DNA of 64,000 nucleotides from JAFAHD01 sp963772515 (GTDB taxonomy: Bacteria > Vulcanimicrobiota > Vulcanimicrobiia > Eremiobacterales > Eremiobacteraceae), in assembly GCA_963772515.1 (NCBI GenBank), contig CAVYXC010000003.1, positions 620,001-684,000 on the forward strand, read 5' to 3'. Below the pieces are notes generated by a model, which was not told the origin of the DNA, searched no databases, and saw only the letters and a program-made list of their open reading frames with translations. Numbering within the stretch: the stretch's first letter is position 1; every line of letters begins with the position of its first letter. A program made the translations under genes and the position numbers. Positions 40,104 to 49,525 of the stretch are shown one piece after another.

Positions 40104-41252
40104 TTAATAAGGAGAGGTCTTGAGCGGCGGGCGCGTCGGATGGGCGGTGAACAGCGACGCACCATAACGCAGCACCGCTTGCATCCCATCATCAAGCACG
40201 TCACGTTCGTAGATCTCGAGGTAGGTCACGCGCTTGCCGGTGCTGTTCGGAGCTAGCCCTTTGTCGATCGCCTTTTGCAGGATCAGGGCTGGAGAATCGC
40301 CCGGAGCGCCCATGCCCGGATTGCTAGCGGATGTACGCATCTGCAGCCCGGTGGCGGCGCGGCCGCTGTAGCTCAACAGAAACGTCATGGGCTCTTCGTC
40401 CGAACCTGGAATCGCGTCGAGATTGCTGTATTGCAGCGCGAAGCGACCGCCGGGGACTGAACTCGCCGCGTCGATGATCCGCTGTCTGGTTTGTAGGTGC
40501 TCGCTGGGATCGCGCTTGCCTTGATCGTTGAGGTTCAGCCCGCTTCCCAGCCCGGAAAGGGAGACATATTGATTGGGGAAGTCCGTCGCATACGTTTGTA
40601 GCGCTTGCTGCCACGCGCCGATGTACTTAGTGGGCGTGTACGAGTCTGCTTGCCACTTCTTGAGGTCCGGCGGCGTCTGTGGCAACGTCGTCTCCACGGA
40701 TACCGACGTCGGACCCGCCGCGCCGATCATCCGAAACGCGGGCGTGGTCCCGTACCTGTCACTCACGAGCTTCACGAACGCGAACCAGCGCTTGAGGTAG
40801 ACCGGATCCCACGGCATCGGCAGCGTCATGATGTCGCCCTTGCCGGGACCATATTGGATCGGGAACGTATCGCTCTGGACGCCTTCGAGCGCCCAGGCCG
40901 GAGTGAAAAAGCCCGGGAAGATGAGCAGCTGCACCCATTTCTTTGACAACGCCGCGGCGGCGAACAGTTCGTCCAGCTTCGTCCAATCCGGTTTGCCCTC
41001 GGTAGGCTCGAGGTCGCTCCAGTGGATCTGAAGCGCCACACCGCTTATGGATGGATTTGCCACCGCCGTGCGCCACGATGCGTCGTCTAGGTCCTTGGTC
41101 GTCAGCACGACGACCAATCCCGCGGGTGGCAGGCTGATCGAGGTGGCGCCCGATTGGCCGGGTTTTTCCATGGCGCCAGCGGGAAACTGGAGCAGGGCAG
41201 CGGCGAGAATAAGCGCGCTCGCGACAATGGGCCGTACACGGTGCGTCAACAT
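40104..41252 (-). CDS. Secreted TIM-barrel glycoside-hydrolase-like protein
   Basis: The ATG at 41252 follows GGAGGTG and begins a signal peptide (MLTHRVRPIVASALILAAALLQFPAGA). The 382-residue product reads as a beta/alpha barrel: ISGVALQIHWSDLEPTEGKPDWTKLDELFAAAA resembles the first strands of GH42/GH5-type enzymes, then KKWVQLLIFPGFFTPAWAL and LKRWFAFVKLVSDRYG. A clear acid/base Glu after the fourth strand is not evident (MIGAAGPTSVSVET), and a second Glu may be in THLEIYERD-like VTYLEIYERD. Activity is unproven. It is divergent from the tyrosinase gene. Confidence 0.6.
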   Translation of the reverse strand: MLTHRVRPIVASALILAAALLQFPAGAMEKPGQSGATSISLPPAGLVVVLTTKDLDDASWRTAVANPSISGVALQIHWSDLEPTEGKPDWTKLDELFAAAALSKKWVQLLIFPGFFTPAWALEGVQSDTFPIQYGPGKGDIMTLPMPWDPVYLKRWFAFVKLVSDRYGTTPAFRMIGAAGPTSVSVETTLPQTPPDLKKWQADSYTPTKYIGAWQQALQTYATDFPNQYVSLSGLGSGLNLNDQGKRDPSEHLQTRQRIIDAASSVPGGRFALQYSNLDAIPGSDEEPMTFLLSYSGRAATGLQMRTSASNPGMGAPGDSPALILQKAIDKGLAPNSTGKRVTYLEIYERDVLDDGMQAVLRYGASLFTAHPTRPPLKTSPY

Positions 41253-41363
41253 CTCAGCACCTCCTTGTGTCCCTATAACGCGGTCATCCCCTTTTCCGTT
41301 CATCTGATGGACAAACCGTGCCGATTGGGTTATGCTTCTTGGCAACGAAGCGGAGGGACCGCC

Positions 41364-42815
41364 ATGGAAAAGCATGACGCCGATCGCGATCGGTCGAGTC
41401 TAAGCCGTCATCGTTTTCTGCGCGTCGCCGGCGCAACAGCGCTCGCCGCTTCGAGCGCGTCGCTGTTCGACATCCAGGCCGCGCTTGCCGCACCGGTCGT
41501 GCGAAAAGATATCGGCGGCTTGAGCGCGAGCGACTCGATCATCAAGTCCTATGTCAAGGCCATCGCCAAGATGCGGGCGCTCGATACGACCCATCCGAAC
41601 AGTCCCTTGAGTTGGAACTATCAAGCGGCGATCCATGGGACCGTTCTCTCCGGACATCCTGGCATATGGAACACGTGCGAGCACGGCACGGAGTGGTTCT
41701 GGTCGTGGCATCGCATGTATCTTCACTGGTTCGAAAACATCATCCGCAAGATGTCCGGCGACCCCGGCTGGGCGCTGCCGTTCTGGGCCTGGGACTCGGC
41801 GAGCGAACGTCAATTGCCCGCGATGTTCCGCGACAAGAGCAGTGCGCTCTATTGGCCACACCGAGATTCGGCGATGAATGACGGCAGCGGTTCGCTGCCC
41901 GCGTGGCGTGTGGACTATTCGGCCGCGTTTGCGACCCCGATCTACACTACCGCCCCGCTGAGCACCGGCGCCAACGATATGTTCCAAAACACGCCGCACG
42001 GTGCCGTGCACATGGGCGTGGGCGATTGGTTCGGCAATATCCAAAAGGCGGCGCAAGACCCGATCTTCTACCTGCATCACGCCAACTGCGATCGCTTGTG
42101 GCAGGTGTGGCGCGGCAGTTACGGCGGCAACGATCCGGTGACGGACTCGACCTGGACGGGCAAGAGCGCGACCTTTTACAACCAGAATGGCCACACCGTC
42201 GCGATGAATGCGTGCGAAGTCCTCAATGCAGCGCAGCAACTCAACTATGTCTATCAAGGCGGCCCGACGCTCACGCCCGAGCACTGCCTGCCGACGCTAT
42301 CCCCGCACGCCTGCTGCATCCCGCTGCTCGAGGTGTTGTACCAGCTCCCAAACCCGCCGGTCGAACTCACACAACAAACGGTCTCGATCCCGATCCAATT
42401 GCCGACCACAGTGCGAGAAAAGCTCGCGAGCTTCGGACGCACCCCGGACCAGCACATCTACCTCCAGCTCGGCGGCATTCATACGCCGACGCAGCCCGGC
42501 GTGATCTGGGAGACGTACATCGGCCTTCCGCCAAATGTCGCGCCGGACCCGAGCGGCCCCTATTACGTAGGCAACGTCGCGATGTTCGGCGTCGGCATAC
42601 GCGACCAGATGCCCGAGATGTTCCGGCCGGCGCAGATCGCTTTACGGATCAATGCCGCACTGCGCGCCTCGGCGCAGACGAGCGGTGGAATGCTTCGGGT
42701 CACGTTCGTGCCTTCGGGTATCTTGATCAACGGCAAGCGATCGGTTCCCCAAGTGAAATCGACGGTGACGATATCTCAGATGAAGCTCATCGGGGAGACG
42801 ATCAAGCGCCAGTAG
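41364..42815 (+). CDS. Tyrosinase / polyphenol-oxidase-type di-copper protein
   Basis: GGAGGGACC precedes the ATG at 41364; the product is 483 residues. A Tat-like N-terminus (SRHRFLRVAGATALAASSASLF) lacks a strict RR. The CuA site is seen as NYQAAIHG, NTCEHGTEWFWSWHRMYLHWFE, with Cys two residues before His as in the thioether-linked plant and some bacterial enzymes. The CuB site is HGAVHMGVG and PIFYLHHANCDRLWQVW. The C-terminal 200 residues form a beta domain that in plant-type enzymes shields the active site. It would oxidise phenols outside the cytoplasm. No caddie protein or melanin genes are adjacent. Confidence 0.92.
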   Translation: MEKHDADRDRSSLSRHRFLRVAGATALAASSASLFDIQAALAAPVVRKDIGGLSASDSIIKSYVKAIAKMRALDTTHPNSPLSWNYQAAIHGTVLSGHPGIWNTCEHGTEWFWSWHRMYLHWFENIIRKMSGDPGWALPFWAWDSASERQLPAMFRDKSSALYWPHRDSAMNDGSGSLPAWRVDYSAAFATPIYTTAPLSTGANDMFQNTPHGAVHMGVGDWFGNIQKAAQDPIFYLHHANCDRLWQVWRGSYGGNDPVTDSTWTGKSATFYNQNGHTVAMNACEVLNAAQQLNYVYQGGPTLTPEHCLPTLSPHACCIPLLEVLYQLPNPPVELTQQTVSIPIQLPTTVREKLASFGRTPDQHIYLQLGGIHTPTQPGVIWETYIGLPPNVAPDPSGPYYVGNVAMFGVGIRDQMPEMFRPAQIALRINAALRASAQTSGGMLRVTFVPSGILINGKRSVPQVKSTVTISQMKLIGETIKRQ

Positions 42816-42822
42816 AACCTGG

Positions 42823-43029
42823 ATGACCATGAACTACCGATACGGCGATAAAGTGTGGATCAAGAACCACGGCGTCGAGGGCACGATCATCGAAGTGCGC
42901 ACGCGCGCCATCGTGGTGCGCTTCGAGCACAAGGGCGAGCTCGTGGAGCGTCACTTCGTCGAGGACGACCTGCAACGGCTCCCAACCACCAAAGAGCGGG
43001 TCATCGATCATCCGAACGAGCCTGGCTAA
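42823..43029 (+). CDS. Small SH3/Tudor-like hypothetical protein
   Basis: The product has 68 residues: YRYGDKVWIKNHGVEGTIIEVRTRAIVVRFEHKGELVERHFVEDDLQRLP. The GDKVWIK...GTIIEV...VVRFE pattern suggests a small SH3-like barrel akin to the DUF2945 proteins of this window in shape, though not in sequence. It starts 7 bases after the tyrosinase stop. Its stop codon overlaps that of the convergent DUF4239 gene in CTAA (43026-43029). Confidence 0.65.
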   Translation: MTMNYRYGDKVWIKNHGVEGTIIEVRTRAIVVRFEHKGELVERHFVEDDLQRLPTTKERVIDHPNEPG

Positions 43030-43835
43030 GGCGTCCCGAGACGGTTGTCCTGGATGAGCAGCGTCCACGCATCTGACGTGACATGAATCGCGCCCCAATA
43101 CGGACGATCCATCTCGAAGATCACGCCGATCTGAAGTCCGATCATCCCCGCGACCAGCGCCGTCATGGCCAACTGGATCGCCAAGCTCTGCACTCCGAAT
43201 AAGAACACGAATATCAACAGAATCGTCGCGCCCGCGGCGAGCGCGAAGTACATGGTCGGATGGACGTGGCTTTGCGCATCCAAGATGCGCAAGCGGCGGT
43301 GCGCGGCAAGTTCGCGATAGCTTGCCAGCGCCGCGTCGCGCAGCGACGATTGGCGCAACACCTCCGACTGTGATGCCCGCGGCGGGATATCCCACGTCGC
43401 GAGCTCGTGCAGCGCCGCCGCTAGCAGGCCCCGCGCGCGCGGGTCTTCTTCTCCGTCGGCGAGCATGGGCCACTCGACATCTCTCACTTCGTGCGCGTAC
43501 TGGCCGAGGAGCATTCGTTCGCGCATCCTGATCGGCTCGGGCAACGCTCTGGTCAAATACAATATATCTGCGACTTCGGTCGTCTCGGCATCCGCATTGC
43601 GCTGTGCCTGATCGAACGAGCTCCACACGCTGATGACGAGAAAGCCGAGCACCACGGCGTAGAGCACGCCGACGATCGCGACCAGGAACCCCGCGACGTC
43701 GTGGCTGGGCAGCAGCTTGCTCGCCGGCACCAAACGCCTGAAAAGCAAGTGTGCGGCTGCGGCCACCACGGCTGGCACGACCATGAAGACGGCCAGCACT
43801 GCCCAACCGGGCGAGTCTGCGAACAGCTGGTACAT
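43026..43835 (-). CDS. DUF4239 (bestrophin-like) membrane protein
   Basis: The product has 269 residues with two helices at the N-terminus (PGWAVLAVFMVVPAVVAAAAHLLF; HDVAGFLVAIVGVLYAVVLGFLVISVW) and two near the C-terminus (MYFALAAGATILLIFVFLFG; IQLAMTALVAGMIGLQIGVIFEMDRPYWGAI). The GVLYAVVLGF and DRPYWG motifs are hallmarks of DUF4239, distantly related to bestrophin channels. Probably an inner-membrane protein with a soluble middle. Function unknown. Confidence 0.88.
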   Translation of the reverse strand: MYQLFADSPGWAVLAVFMVVPAVVAAAAHLLFRRLVPASKLLPSHDVAGFLVAIVGVLYAVVLGFLVISVWSSFDQAQRNADAETTEVADILYLTRALPEPIRMRERMLLGQYAHEVRDVEWPMLADGEEDPRARGLLAAALHELATWDIPPRASQSEVLRQSSLRDAALASYRELAAHRRLRILDAQSHVHPTMYFALAAGATILLIFVFLFGVQSLAIQLAMTALVAGMIGLQIGVIFEMDRPYWGAIHVTSDAWTLLIQDNRLGTP

Positions 43836-43845
43836 CGAAGGGTCG

Positions 43846-44844
43846 TTATCGAGCGATTGAGGCGAGCCCTGCGCGCAGCTCTGCGGCCGGGATCGGGCCG
43901 CCGGCGACGTATTGGCGCACGACGCCGGTCGAGTCGATGAATATGTGCAGCGGCAACTGGGTCAGTCGATACTCCGCGCCGACGCTCCCGGACTTGTCGA
44001 ACGCAATCGGATACTTCAAACCGTACTTGTGGACGAAGCTCGTCGCCCCCGACGTCGTATCGAGCACGGCGATGCCGACGATCCGCACGCCCTGCGCCGT
44101 GAAAGCGGGCGCTGTCGCGGCGATGGTCGCCGCCTCTTGCACGCACGGCCCGCACCACGATGAGAAAAAGTTGATATACACGCCATGGCCCCGCTGCTTC
44201 GCAAGCGAGAACGATCCGCTGCCGTTGGCGATGAGCGGCAGTGTGAACGCCGGAGCTGCGCTCTCAACCAGCGGCGGCGCCGCGCTCGCGACAGGCGGAT
44301 GCGCCGTCAGCCAGTCAAGCGTCTTCGTGACGTTGCCGAGCGGGCTCCAATCGAACACGGTGTGCAGAACTGTGCCGTCGCGGATGATGAACGTGGCGCG
44401 TTTGGCGTACACCTCGCCTTGGTCGGTCAGCGAGACACCGAACGCGTTCACGGCTACTCCCGTCGGATCGGACACGAAGCGCTGCGGCGCTTGTTCTTCT
44501 GCTTGGAATTTCTTGAGCACGTCGAGCGGATCGTATGAGATGCCGACGACGGTGGCGCCGAGTTTCTTGAAGTCCGCCAGCCTGGCGGCGTAGGCCTTGG
44601 CCTCGATCGTTCAGCCTTCGGTGAACGCCTTGGGGAAGAAATACAAAACGATCGTCGTGCCCGTCGAGGCGGCCTTGAGATCGAACGGCTCGTCCGCGCC
44701 GCCTATGACCGACCGCAGGACCGGCACCGACGGAGCGGCGGCGCCGTCTTGTGGCATATCCGCGGCGCGCGCAGGCGAGCTCGCAGCGCCGAGCACGAGC
44801 ATGCAGGTGGTCAACAAACCGGAGATAAGCACGCGCGCCTTCAT
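43846..44844 (-). CDS. Probable selenoprotein: Sec-peroxiredoxin fused to TlpA-like thioredoxin
   Basis: Reading through one in-frame TGA (44611-44613) gives 332 residues. Signal peptide to ARAA; a BCP/PrxQ-like domain at about 40-175 with TTIVLYFFPKAFTEG-U-TIEAKAYAARL, where normal family members have PGCT: the TGA (residue 78) is exactly the peroxidatic Cys codon. The frame then continues undisturbed through GATVVGISYDP, FVSDPTGVAVNAFGV and RATFIIRDG, and a TlpA-type domain at about 190-332 with FFSSWCGPCVQEA. A SECIS-like hairpin follows the TGA. The usual resolving Cys is Ala here, so the fused CGPC domain may reduce the selenenic intermediate. No selA/B/C genes are in the window. A nonsense mutation is the alternative. 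Confidence 0.8.
44574..44588 (-). promoter_or_regulatory. Candidate bacterial SECIS hairpin
   Basis: In the mRNA, CCGCCA pairs with TGGCGG around the loop GGC. The loop begins 28 nt after the TGA, inside the 16-37 nt window known for bacterial SECIS elements, and its first bases are G, as the consensus requires. The hairpin is within the coding sequence, as expected. Confidence 0.6.
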
Positions 44845-44918
44845 GCGGCATGGTTCGCACCCCTGAGGCGCTCATCCCGGCAGGCTCGCCTCCCCGCTGG
44901 GGCCAATCCTTGAGGCTT

Positions 44919-47900
44919 ATGAGCAACGCGGGTTATTACCGTCAGCCGACGATCGCGGGCGACGATGTCATCTTTGTGTGCGAAGACGATCTGTGGTCGA
45001 TCCCTGTCGGCGGCGGGGTGGCGCGCCGGCTGACCGCCGGCGTCGGCGAATGCTCCTCGCCGCGCTTCTCGCCCGACGGTCGCTTCGTCGCTTTCGTCGG
45101 CCGCGAAGAGGGCCATCCGGAAGTGTACGTCATGGCGGCGGACGGCGGCGACGCGACGCGCCTGACCTATCTGGGTTCCGAGACCTGTCACGTCGCCGGC
45201 TGGACGCCCGACGGCAAAGAGATCCTTTTCGTCACTGATGGCCGCTCGCCGTTTCTGCGCCACGCCGAAGGGTTCGCGGTCGAGCGGACGGGCGGCAGCC
45301 CGCGTTCGCTCGAGCTCGGGCACATGGTGTCAATCGAAGTCGCGCCCGGCGGCGCCACGCTGATTGGGCGCAACAACAACGATCCCGCGCGCTGGAAGCG
45401 CTATCGAGGCGGCACTGCGGGCGAACTGTGGATCGACGCCACGGGCAAGGGTACGTATTCGAAGCTCGTCTCGCTCGACGGCAACACCGTCAGCCCGATG
45501 TGGGTCGGCAAGCGGGTATATTTCTTGTCCGATCACGAAGGCGTCGGCAATCTGTATTCGTGCAAGACCGATGGTTCCGATGTCCGCCGGCACACCGATC
45601 ATGATGAGTACTATGTCAGGTTCCCCTCGAGCGACGGTACGCGCATCGTCTACGGCGCCGGCGCCGATCTGTATCTTTACGATTCCGCCACCGACACGAC
45701 CCGGCGGCTCGAGTTCAGCGCGCCGTCGACGACCACGCAGACCGCGCGCCGTTTCGTCGATGCCGCGCCGACGCTCGAGAGTTTCGCGCCGCATCCGGAT
45801 GGACGCGCGCTAGCGCTGATCGCGCGCGGTCAGCCGTTCACCATGCCGCTGTGGGAAGAGGCGGTCACGCACCACGGCGTGGGCAGCAAGGTCCGCTACC
45901 GCGACGCCGATTGGCTGCACGACGGCCTGCGCTTCGTCGTCATCACAGACGAAGGCGGCACCGAACACCTGCAGATCTGCTGGGCCGATGATAGCCAGCC
46001 GCCGGTCGCCGCCAGCGACGGCGATCTCGGTCGCATCGTCGAGCTCGCGGTATCTCCGACGGCCGACGTGGTCGCGCTCGCGAACCACCGCCACGAGCTC
46101 ATCATCGTCGACCTCAAGACCAAGAAATTGCGCGTCGTGGATCGCAGTCCTGGGATGCGCATCAACGATCTTTCGTGGTCGCCCGACGGCCGCTGGATCG
46201 CCTACTCCTATGCGCCGTTTTCCGATCAGTCGATTATCCGCGTCGCAGAGGCATCTAGCGGAACCGTCCACGACGTCACCGCACCGCTGCGCATCGACCG
46301 CTGCCCCGCGTGGGATCCCGACGGAAAGTATCTCTACTTCTTGTCGACGCGCGACTTCAATCCGGTCTACGACGCGCTCCAATTCGACCTGAGCTTCCCC
46401 TTCGCGATGCGGCCGTTCTTGGTGACGCTGCGCGGCGACGTCTCGTCGCCGTTCGTCCCCAAGGCGCGCGCGTTCAACGGCGCGGTCAAGTCCCCGGCGC
46501 CGCACGACTACGACGACGCGCCGGTGAGCCGCCAGGCAGATTCACCCAGCTCCACGACCGGCGTGGCATCTCGCTCGTCGAGCACGCCACGGTCGGAGTC
46601 GAGACCGGTCGAGCCGCCGGCCGCGCCCACAGACGCCCCCAAAACGCCGCCCAACATCGACATCGATTTCGACGGCATCAGCGGCCGCATCATCGGTTTC
46701 CCCGTCGACGAGGGCCGCTACGACCAGATCGTCGGCGCACCGGGGCGCGCGCTCTTCACCCAATACCCCGTGCGCGGCAGCCTCGGACATTCGTTTCTAA
46801 AGGAAGATTCGCACGACGACGGCACGCTGCTCGCCTACGACTTCAACGATCAGCGCTGCGGTTCGCTGGCCGGCCAAGTCGGCGCGATCCGCTTGGCCGC
46901 TGACAATCACACGCTGGTGTACCGCTCCGGCTTCCGGCTGCGAGCCATCGACGCGCTCGAACCGCTGGCCGATGCCGACGTACGCCCGCCCATGCTCGAC
47001 GAGTCCAGCCGGCGTTCGGGTTGGATCGACATCGGACGCGTCTCCGTCTTGGTCGAGCCGCGCGATGAATGGGCGCAGATGTACTATGAAGCCTGGCGCC
47101 TGCAACGCGAGCAGTTCTGGGATGAGGCGATGTCGCAGGTCGACTGGAACGTCGTGCGCGATCGCTATGCGAAACTGCTGCCGCGAGTGCGCACGCGCGC
47201 GGAGCTGTCCGACCTGTTCTGGGAGATGCAAGGCGAGCTCGGCACGTCGCACGCCTACGAATACTTCGGCGACTACCGCCGGCCTCCGGTCTACAAGGTC
47301 GGTCTGCTCGGTGCGGAGCTTTCCTTTGACGAACGCAGCGGCGGATACAAGATCACGCGCATCCTGCGCGGCGACTCGTGGAATCGCGATACGGATTCAC
47401 CGTTGGCCGAGCCCGGCTTGCGGGTGCGCGAGGGTGAGGTCATCGTCGGCGTCGGCGGCCATGCCGTCAGCCGCGAGCGCACCGTCGAGGCGCTGCTGCT
47501 CAACTACGCAGGGCGCGAAGTCGCGCTGACGTTGCTCGATCTCGAAGGAGTGCGCCGGCGCGTCATCGTCAAGACGTTGCGTGACGAACGCGCATTGCGC
47601 TACCGCGAGTGGGTGGAGGCCAACCGCAAGCTCGTGCACGATCGCACGGGCGGCCGTGTCGGCTACGTGCACATCCCCGACATGGGACCGGCTGGCTTCG
47701 CCGAATTCCACCGCGGGTATCTGGCGGAGTTCAACCGCAACGGCTTGATCGTGGACGCGCGCTACAACCGCGGTGGACACGTCTCGGCGCTTCTGCTCGA
47801 AAAGCTGTCGCGCAAGCGCGTCGGCTACGACATCCCGCGTCATGGCTTGCCCAAGCCGTACCCGGACGAATCGGTCGCCGGCCCGATGGTCGGACTGACG

Positions 47901-48278
47901 AATCAGTTCGCAGGCTCTGACGGCGACATCTTCAGCCACTGCTTCAAGCTCTACAAGCTCGGGCCGCTGGTCGGCAAGCGCACGTGGGGCGGCGTGATCG
48001 GCATCTGGCCGCAGCATCCGCTCGTGGACGGCACGGTGACGACCCAGCCGGAATTCTCGTTCTGGTTCGTGGACGTCGGCTGGAAAGTGGAGAACTACGG
48101 CACGGATCCGGACTATGACGTCGACATCGCGCCGCACGAGTATCGCGATGGCAAGGATCCGCAGATGGATAAAGCGCTCGCGCTCATCCTCGATTCGCTG
48201 GAGAAAAATCCGGTGACGATGCCGTCATTCGACGGCCGCCCGAATCTCGCACCGCCCAAATTACCCCCGCGCCGATAG
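44919..48278 (+). CDS. Tricorn protease homolog
   Basis: The ATG at 44919 follows TTGAGG; the open frame begins earlier at 44850. The 1119-residue protein has a beta-propeller region over the first 670 residues (repeated FSPDGRFVAFVG, WTPDGKEILFV, WSPDGRWIAYS), a linker rich in Ser/Pro, a C1 helical part (EQFWDEAMSQVDWNVVRDRYAKLLPRV), a PDZ domain (VREGEVIVGVGGHAV) and a C2 peptidase core. Catalytic residues read His778 (GTSHAYEYF), Ser1000 (FAGSDGDI) and Glu1058 (KVENYG). Ser-to-Glu spacing (58) equals that of Thermoplasma tricorn (Ser965, Glu1023). No signal peptide: cytoplasmic peptide degradation downstream of the proteasome or Lon/Clp. Confidence 0.95.
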   Translation: MSNAGYYRQPTIAGDDVIFVCEDDLWSIPVGGGVARRLTAGVGECSSPRFSPDGRFVAFVGREEGHPEVYVMAADGGDATRLTYLGSETCHVAGWTPDGKEILFVTDGRSPFLRHAEGFAVERTGGSPRSLELGHMVSIEVAPGGATLIGRNNNDPARWKRYRGGTAGELWIDATGKGTYSKLVSLDGNTVSPMWVGKRVYFLSDHEGVGNLYSCKTDGSDVRRHTDHDEYYVRFPSSDGTRIVYGAGADLYLYDSATDTTRRLEFSAPSTTTQTARRFVDAAPTLESFAPHPDGRALALIARGQPFTMPLWEEAVTHHGVGSKVRYRDADWLHDGLRFVVITDEGGTEHLQICWADDSQPPVAASDGDLGRIVELAVSPTADVVALANHRHELIIVDLKTKKLRVVDRSPGMRINDLSWSPDGRWIAYSYAPFSDQSIIRVAEASSGTVHDVTAPLRIDRCPAWDPDGKYLYFLSTRDFNPVYDALQFDLSFPFAMRPFLVTLRGDVSSPFVPKARAFNGAVKSPAPHDYDDAPVSRQADSPSSTTGVASRSSSTPRSESRPVEPPAAPTDAPKTPPNIDIDFDGISGRIIGFPVDEGRYDQIVGAPGRALFTQYPVRGSLGHSFLKEDSHDDGTLLAYDFNDQRCGSLAGQVGAIRLAADNHTLVYRSGFRLRAIDALEPLADADVRPPMLDESSRRSGWIDIGRVSVLVEPRDEWAQMYYEAWRLQREQFWDEAMSQVDWNVVRDRYAKLLPRVRTRAELSDLFWEMQGELGTSHAYEYFGDYRRPPVYKVGLLGAELSFDERSGGYKITRILRGDSWNRDTDSPLAEPGLRVREGEVIVGVGGHAVSRERTVEALLLNYAGREVALTLLDLEGVRRRVIVKTLRDERALRYREWVEANRKLVHDRTGGRVGYVHIPDMGPAGFAEFHRGYLAEFNRNGLIVDARYNRGGHVSALLLEKLSRKRVGYDIPRHGLPKPYPDESVAGPMVGLTNQFAGSDGDIFSHCFKLYKLGPLVGKRTWGGVIGIWPQHPLVDGTVTTQPEFSFWFVDVGWKVENYGTDPDYDVDIAPHEYRDGKDPQMDKALALILDSLEKNPVTMPSFDGRPNLAPPKLPPRR

Positions 48279-48304
48279 GTCGCGCGCGGGCCGGCCGCCC
48301 GCGT

Positions 48305-49493
48305 CTACCCCGGTGCGGCGCCCGTGACGACTTTGCGGACGTTGTTCGCGCCCTGGTCGATCACGTAGAGGCTGCCGTCGCTGGGATCGAAATACAGGTC
48401 GCTGGGATTCGCGAAGCGCGCAGCAGATCCGACCGCGTTGACCGTACCCATGTCCTTGGCGCCGGCCAGCGAGCTGACCACGCCGCTTGCCGATATCACG
48501 CGAATGGTATTGTTATCGGTATCTGCCACGAAGATGTCGCCGGCGGCATCGCACGCCACGCCTTGCGGATGGTCGAAACGCGCGCTCGCGACCGGACCGT
48601 CGACAAAACCCACGCTGGTCGTGCCCGCGAAGGTCGACACGGTGCCATCCATGGTGATCTTGCGTATCTCATTGTTATCGCGATCCGCGACGTACAGACT
48701 CTTGTCTTTCGGGCAGTATGCGATGCCGCGCGGACCGCTGAACGAGGCCGCCGGCCCGACGCCGTCGGCGCTGCCGGCGGTCCCTGATCCGGCGAACGTC
48801 GTAACGGTTGCGTCAGGCGTCACTTGGCGGACCACGTGATTGCCATAGTCGGTAACGTACATATTGCCGTTGTCCGGATCGAACACGACATCCGCCGCCG
48901 CGGTGAACCGAGCGTTGCTCCCGACCCCGTCCGCCTTGCCTGGCCCTGCGCCCGCGTAGTCGTGATGATTTCCCGTTGCCGGGTCCACGACGACGATGCC
49001 GTTCGTGCCCGGACAGTGCGTCGAAACGAGCATTCCAGCGACGGCCTCGCTGCAGTGAATCGCTCCGGTGGCCACGTACACCATGCCGTCATGCGGGTTG
49101 ACCAGGATCCCATTGGGATACGGAAAGCTTGTGACCCGGTCAACCGTTCCAGCGGGTGTGATCTTTCGGAGCGAGTCATCATTGGAAAATGAGTTGCCGG
49201 TGATCGGGTTCCAGTGTCTGAGCAAGTTTGTGACGCCGACATAGACGTCGCCGGTCTTCGGATTGCGCGCGATCCCGTGCAGCACGTTGCGACCATGCGG
49301 AAGCAGGCCCGGATCGACCACCGCGGTCACGGTGCCCCACCGGCGGGCCGGCGGGCGTGGGTGCGGGCGTCGGCGTCGGCGGCGGCGTGGGAGCGGGTGT
49401 CGACGTGGCCGCAGGTGTCGGTGCTGGAGTGCCGGCGCCCGTGAGCAGCAGCGCCAAGGAGGCGACGGCAAGCGTCGCGATCAGCCTATGCAT
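48305..49493 (-). CDS. Secreted NHL-repeat propeller, frame broken by one base
   Basis: The start at 49493 (MHRLIATLAVASLALLLTGAG) gives a signal peptide and a Thr/Pro linker (TPAPTPAATSTPAPTPP). The frame is then lost at a GGGG run (CCCC at 49335-49338 on the plus strand); dropping one G joins PPVGTVTAVVDPGLL and restores a protein of about 395 residues. The rest is five to six NHL-type blades (FDPDNGNMYVTDYGNHVVRQVTP, SGPRGIAYCPKDKSLYVADRDNNEIRKIT, DHPQGVACDAAGDIFVADTDNNTIRVI). Homopolymer position suggests a sequencing artefact, but phase variation is possible. Confidence 0.85.
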
Positions 49494-49525
49494 AGAGCAC
49501 CCTCTTCGAAGAAGCGAAGCGCGAT

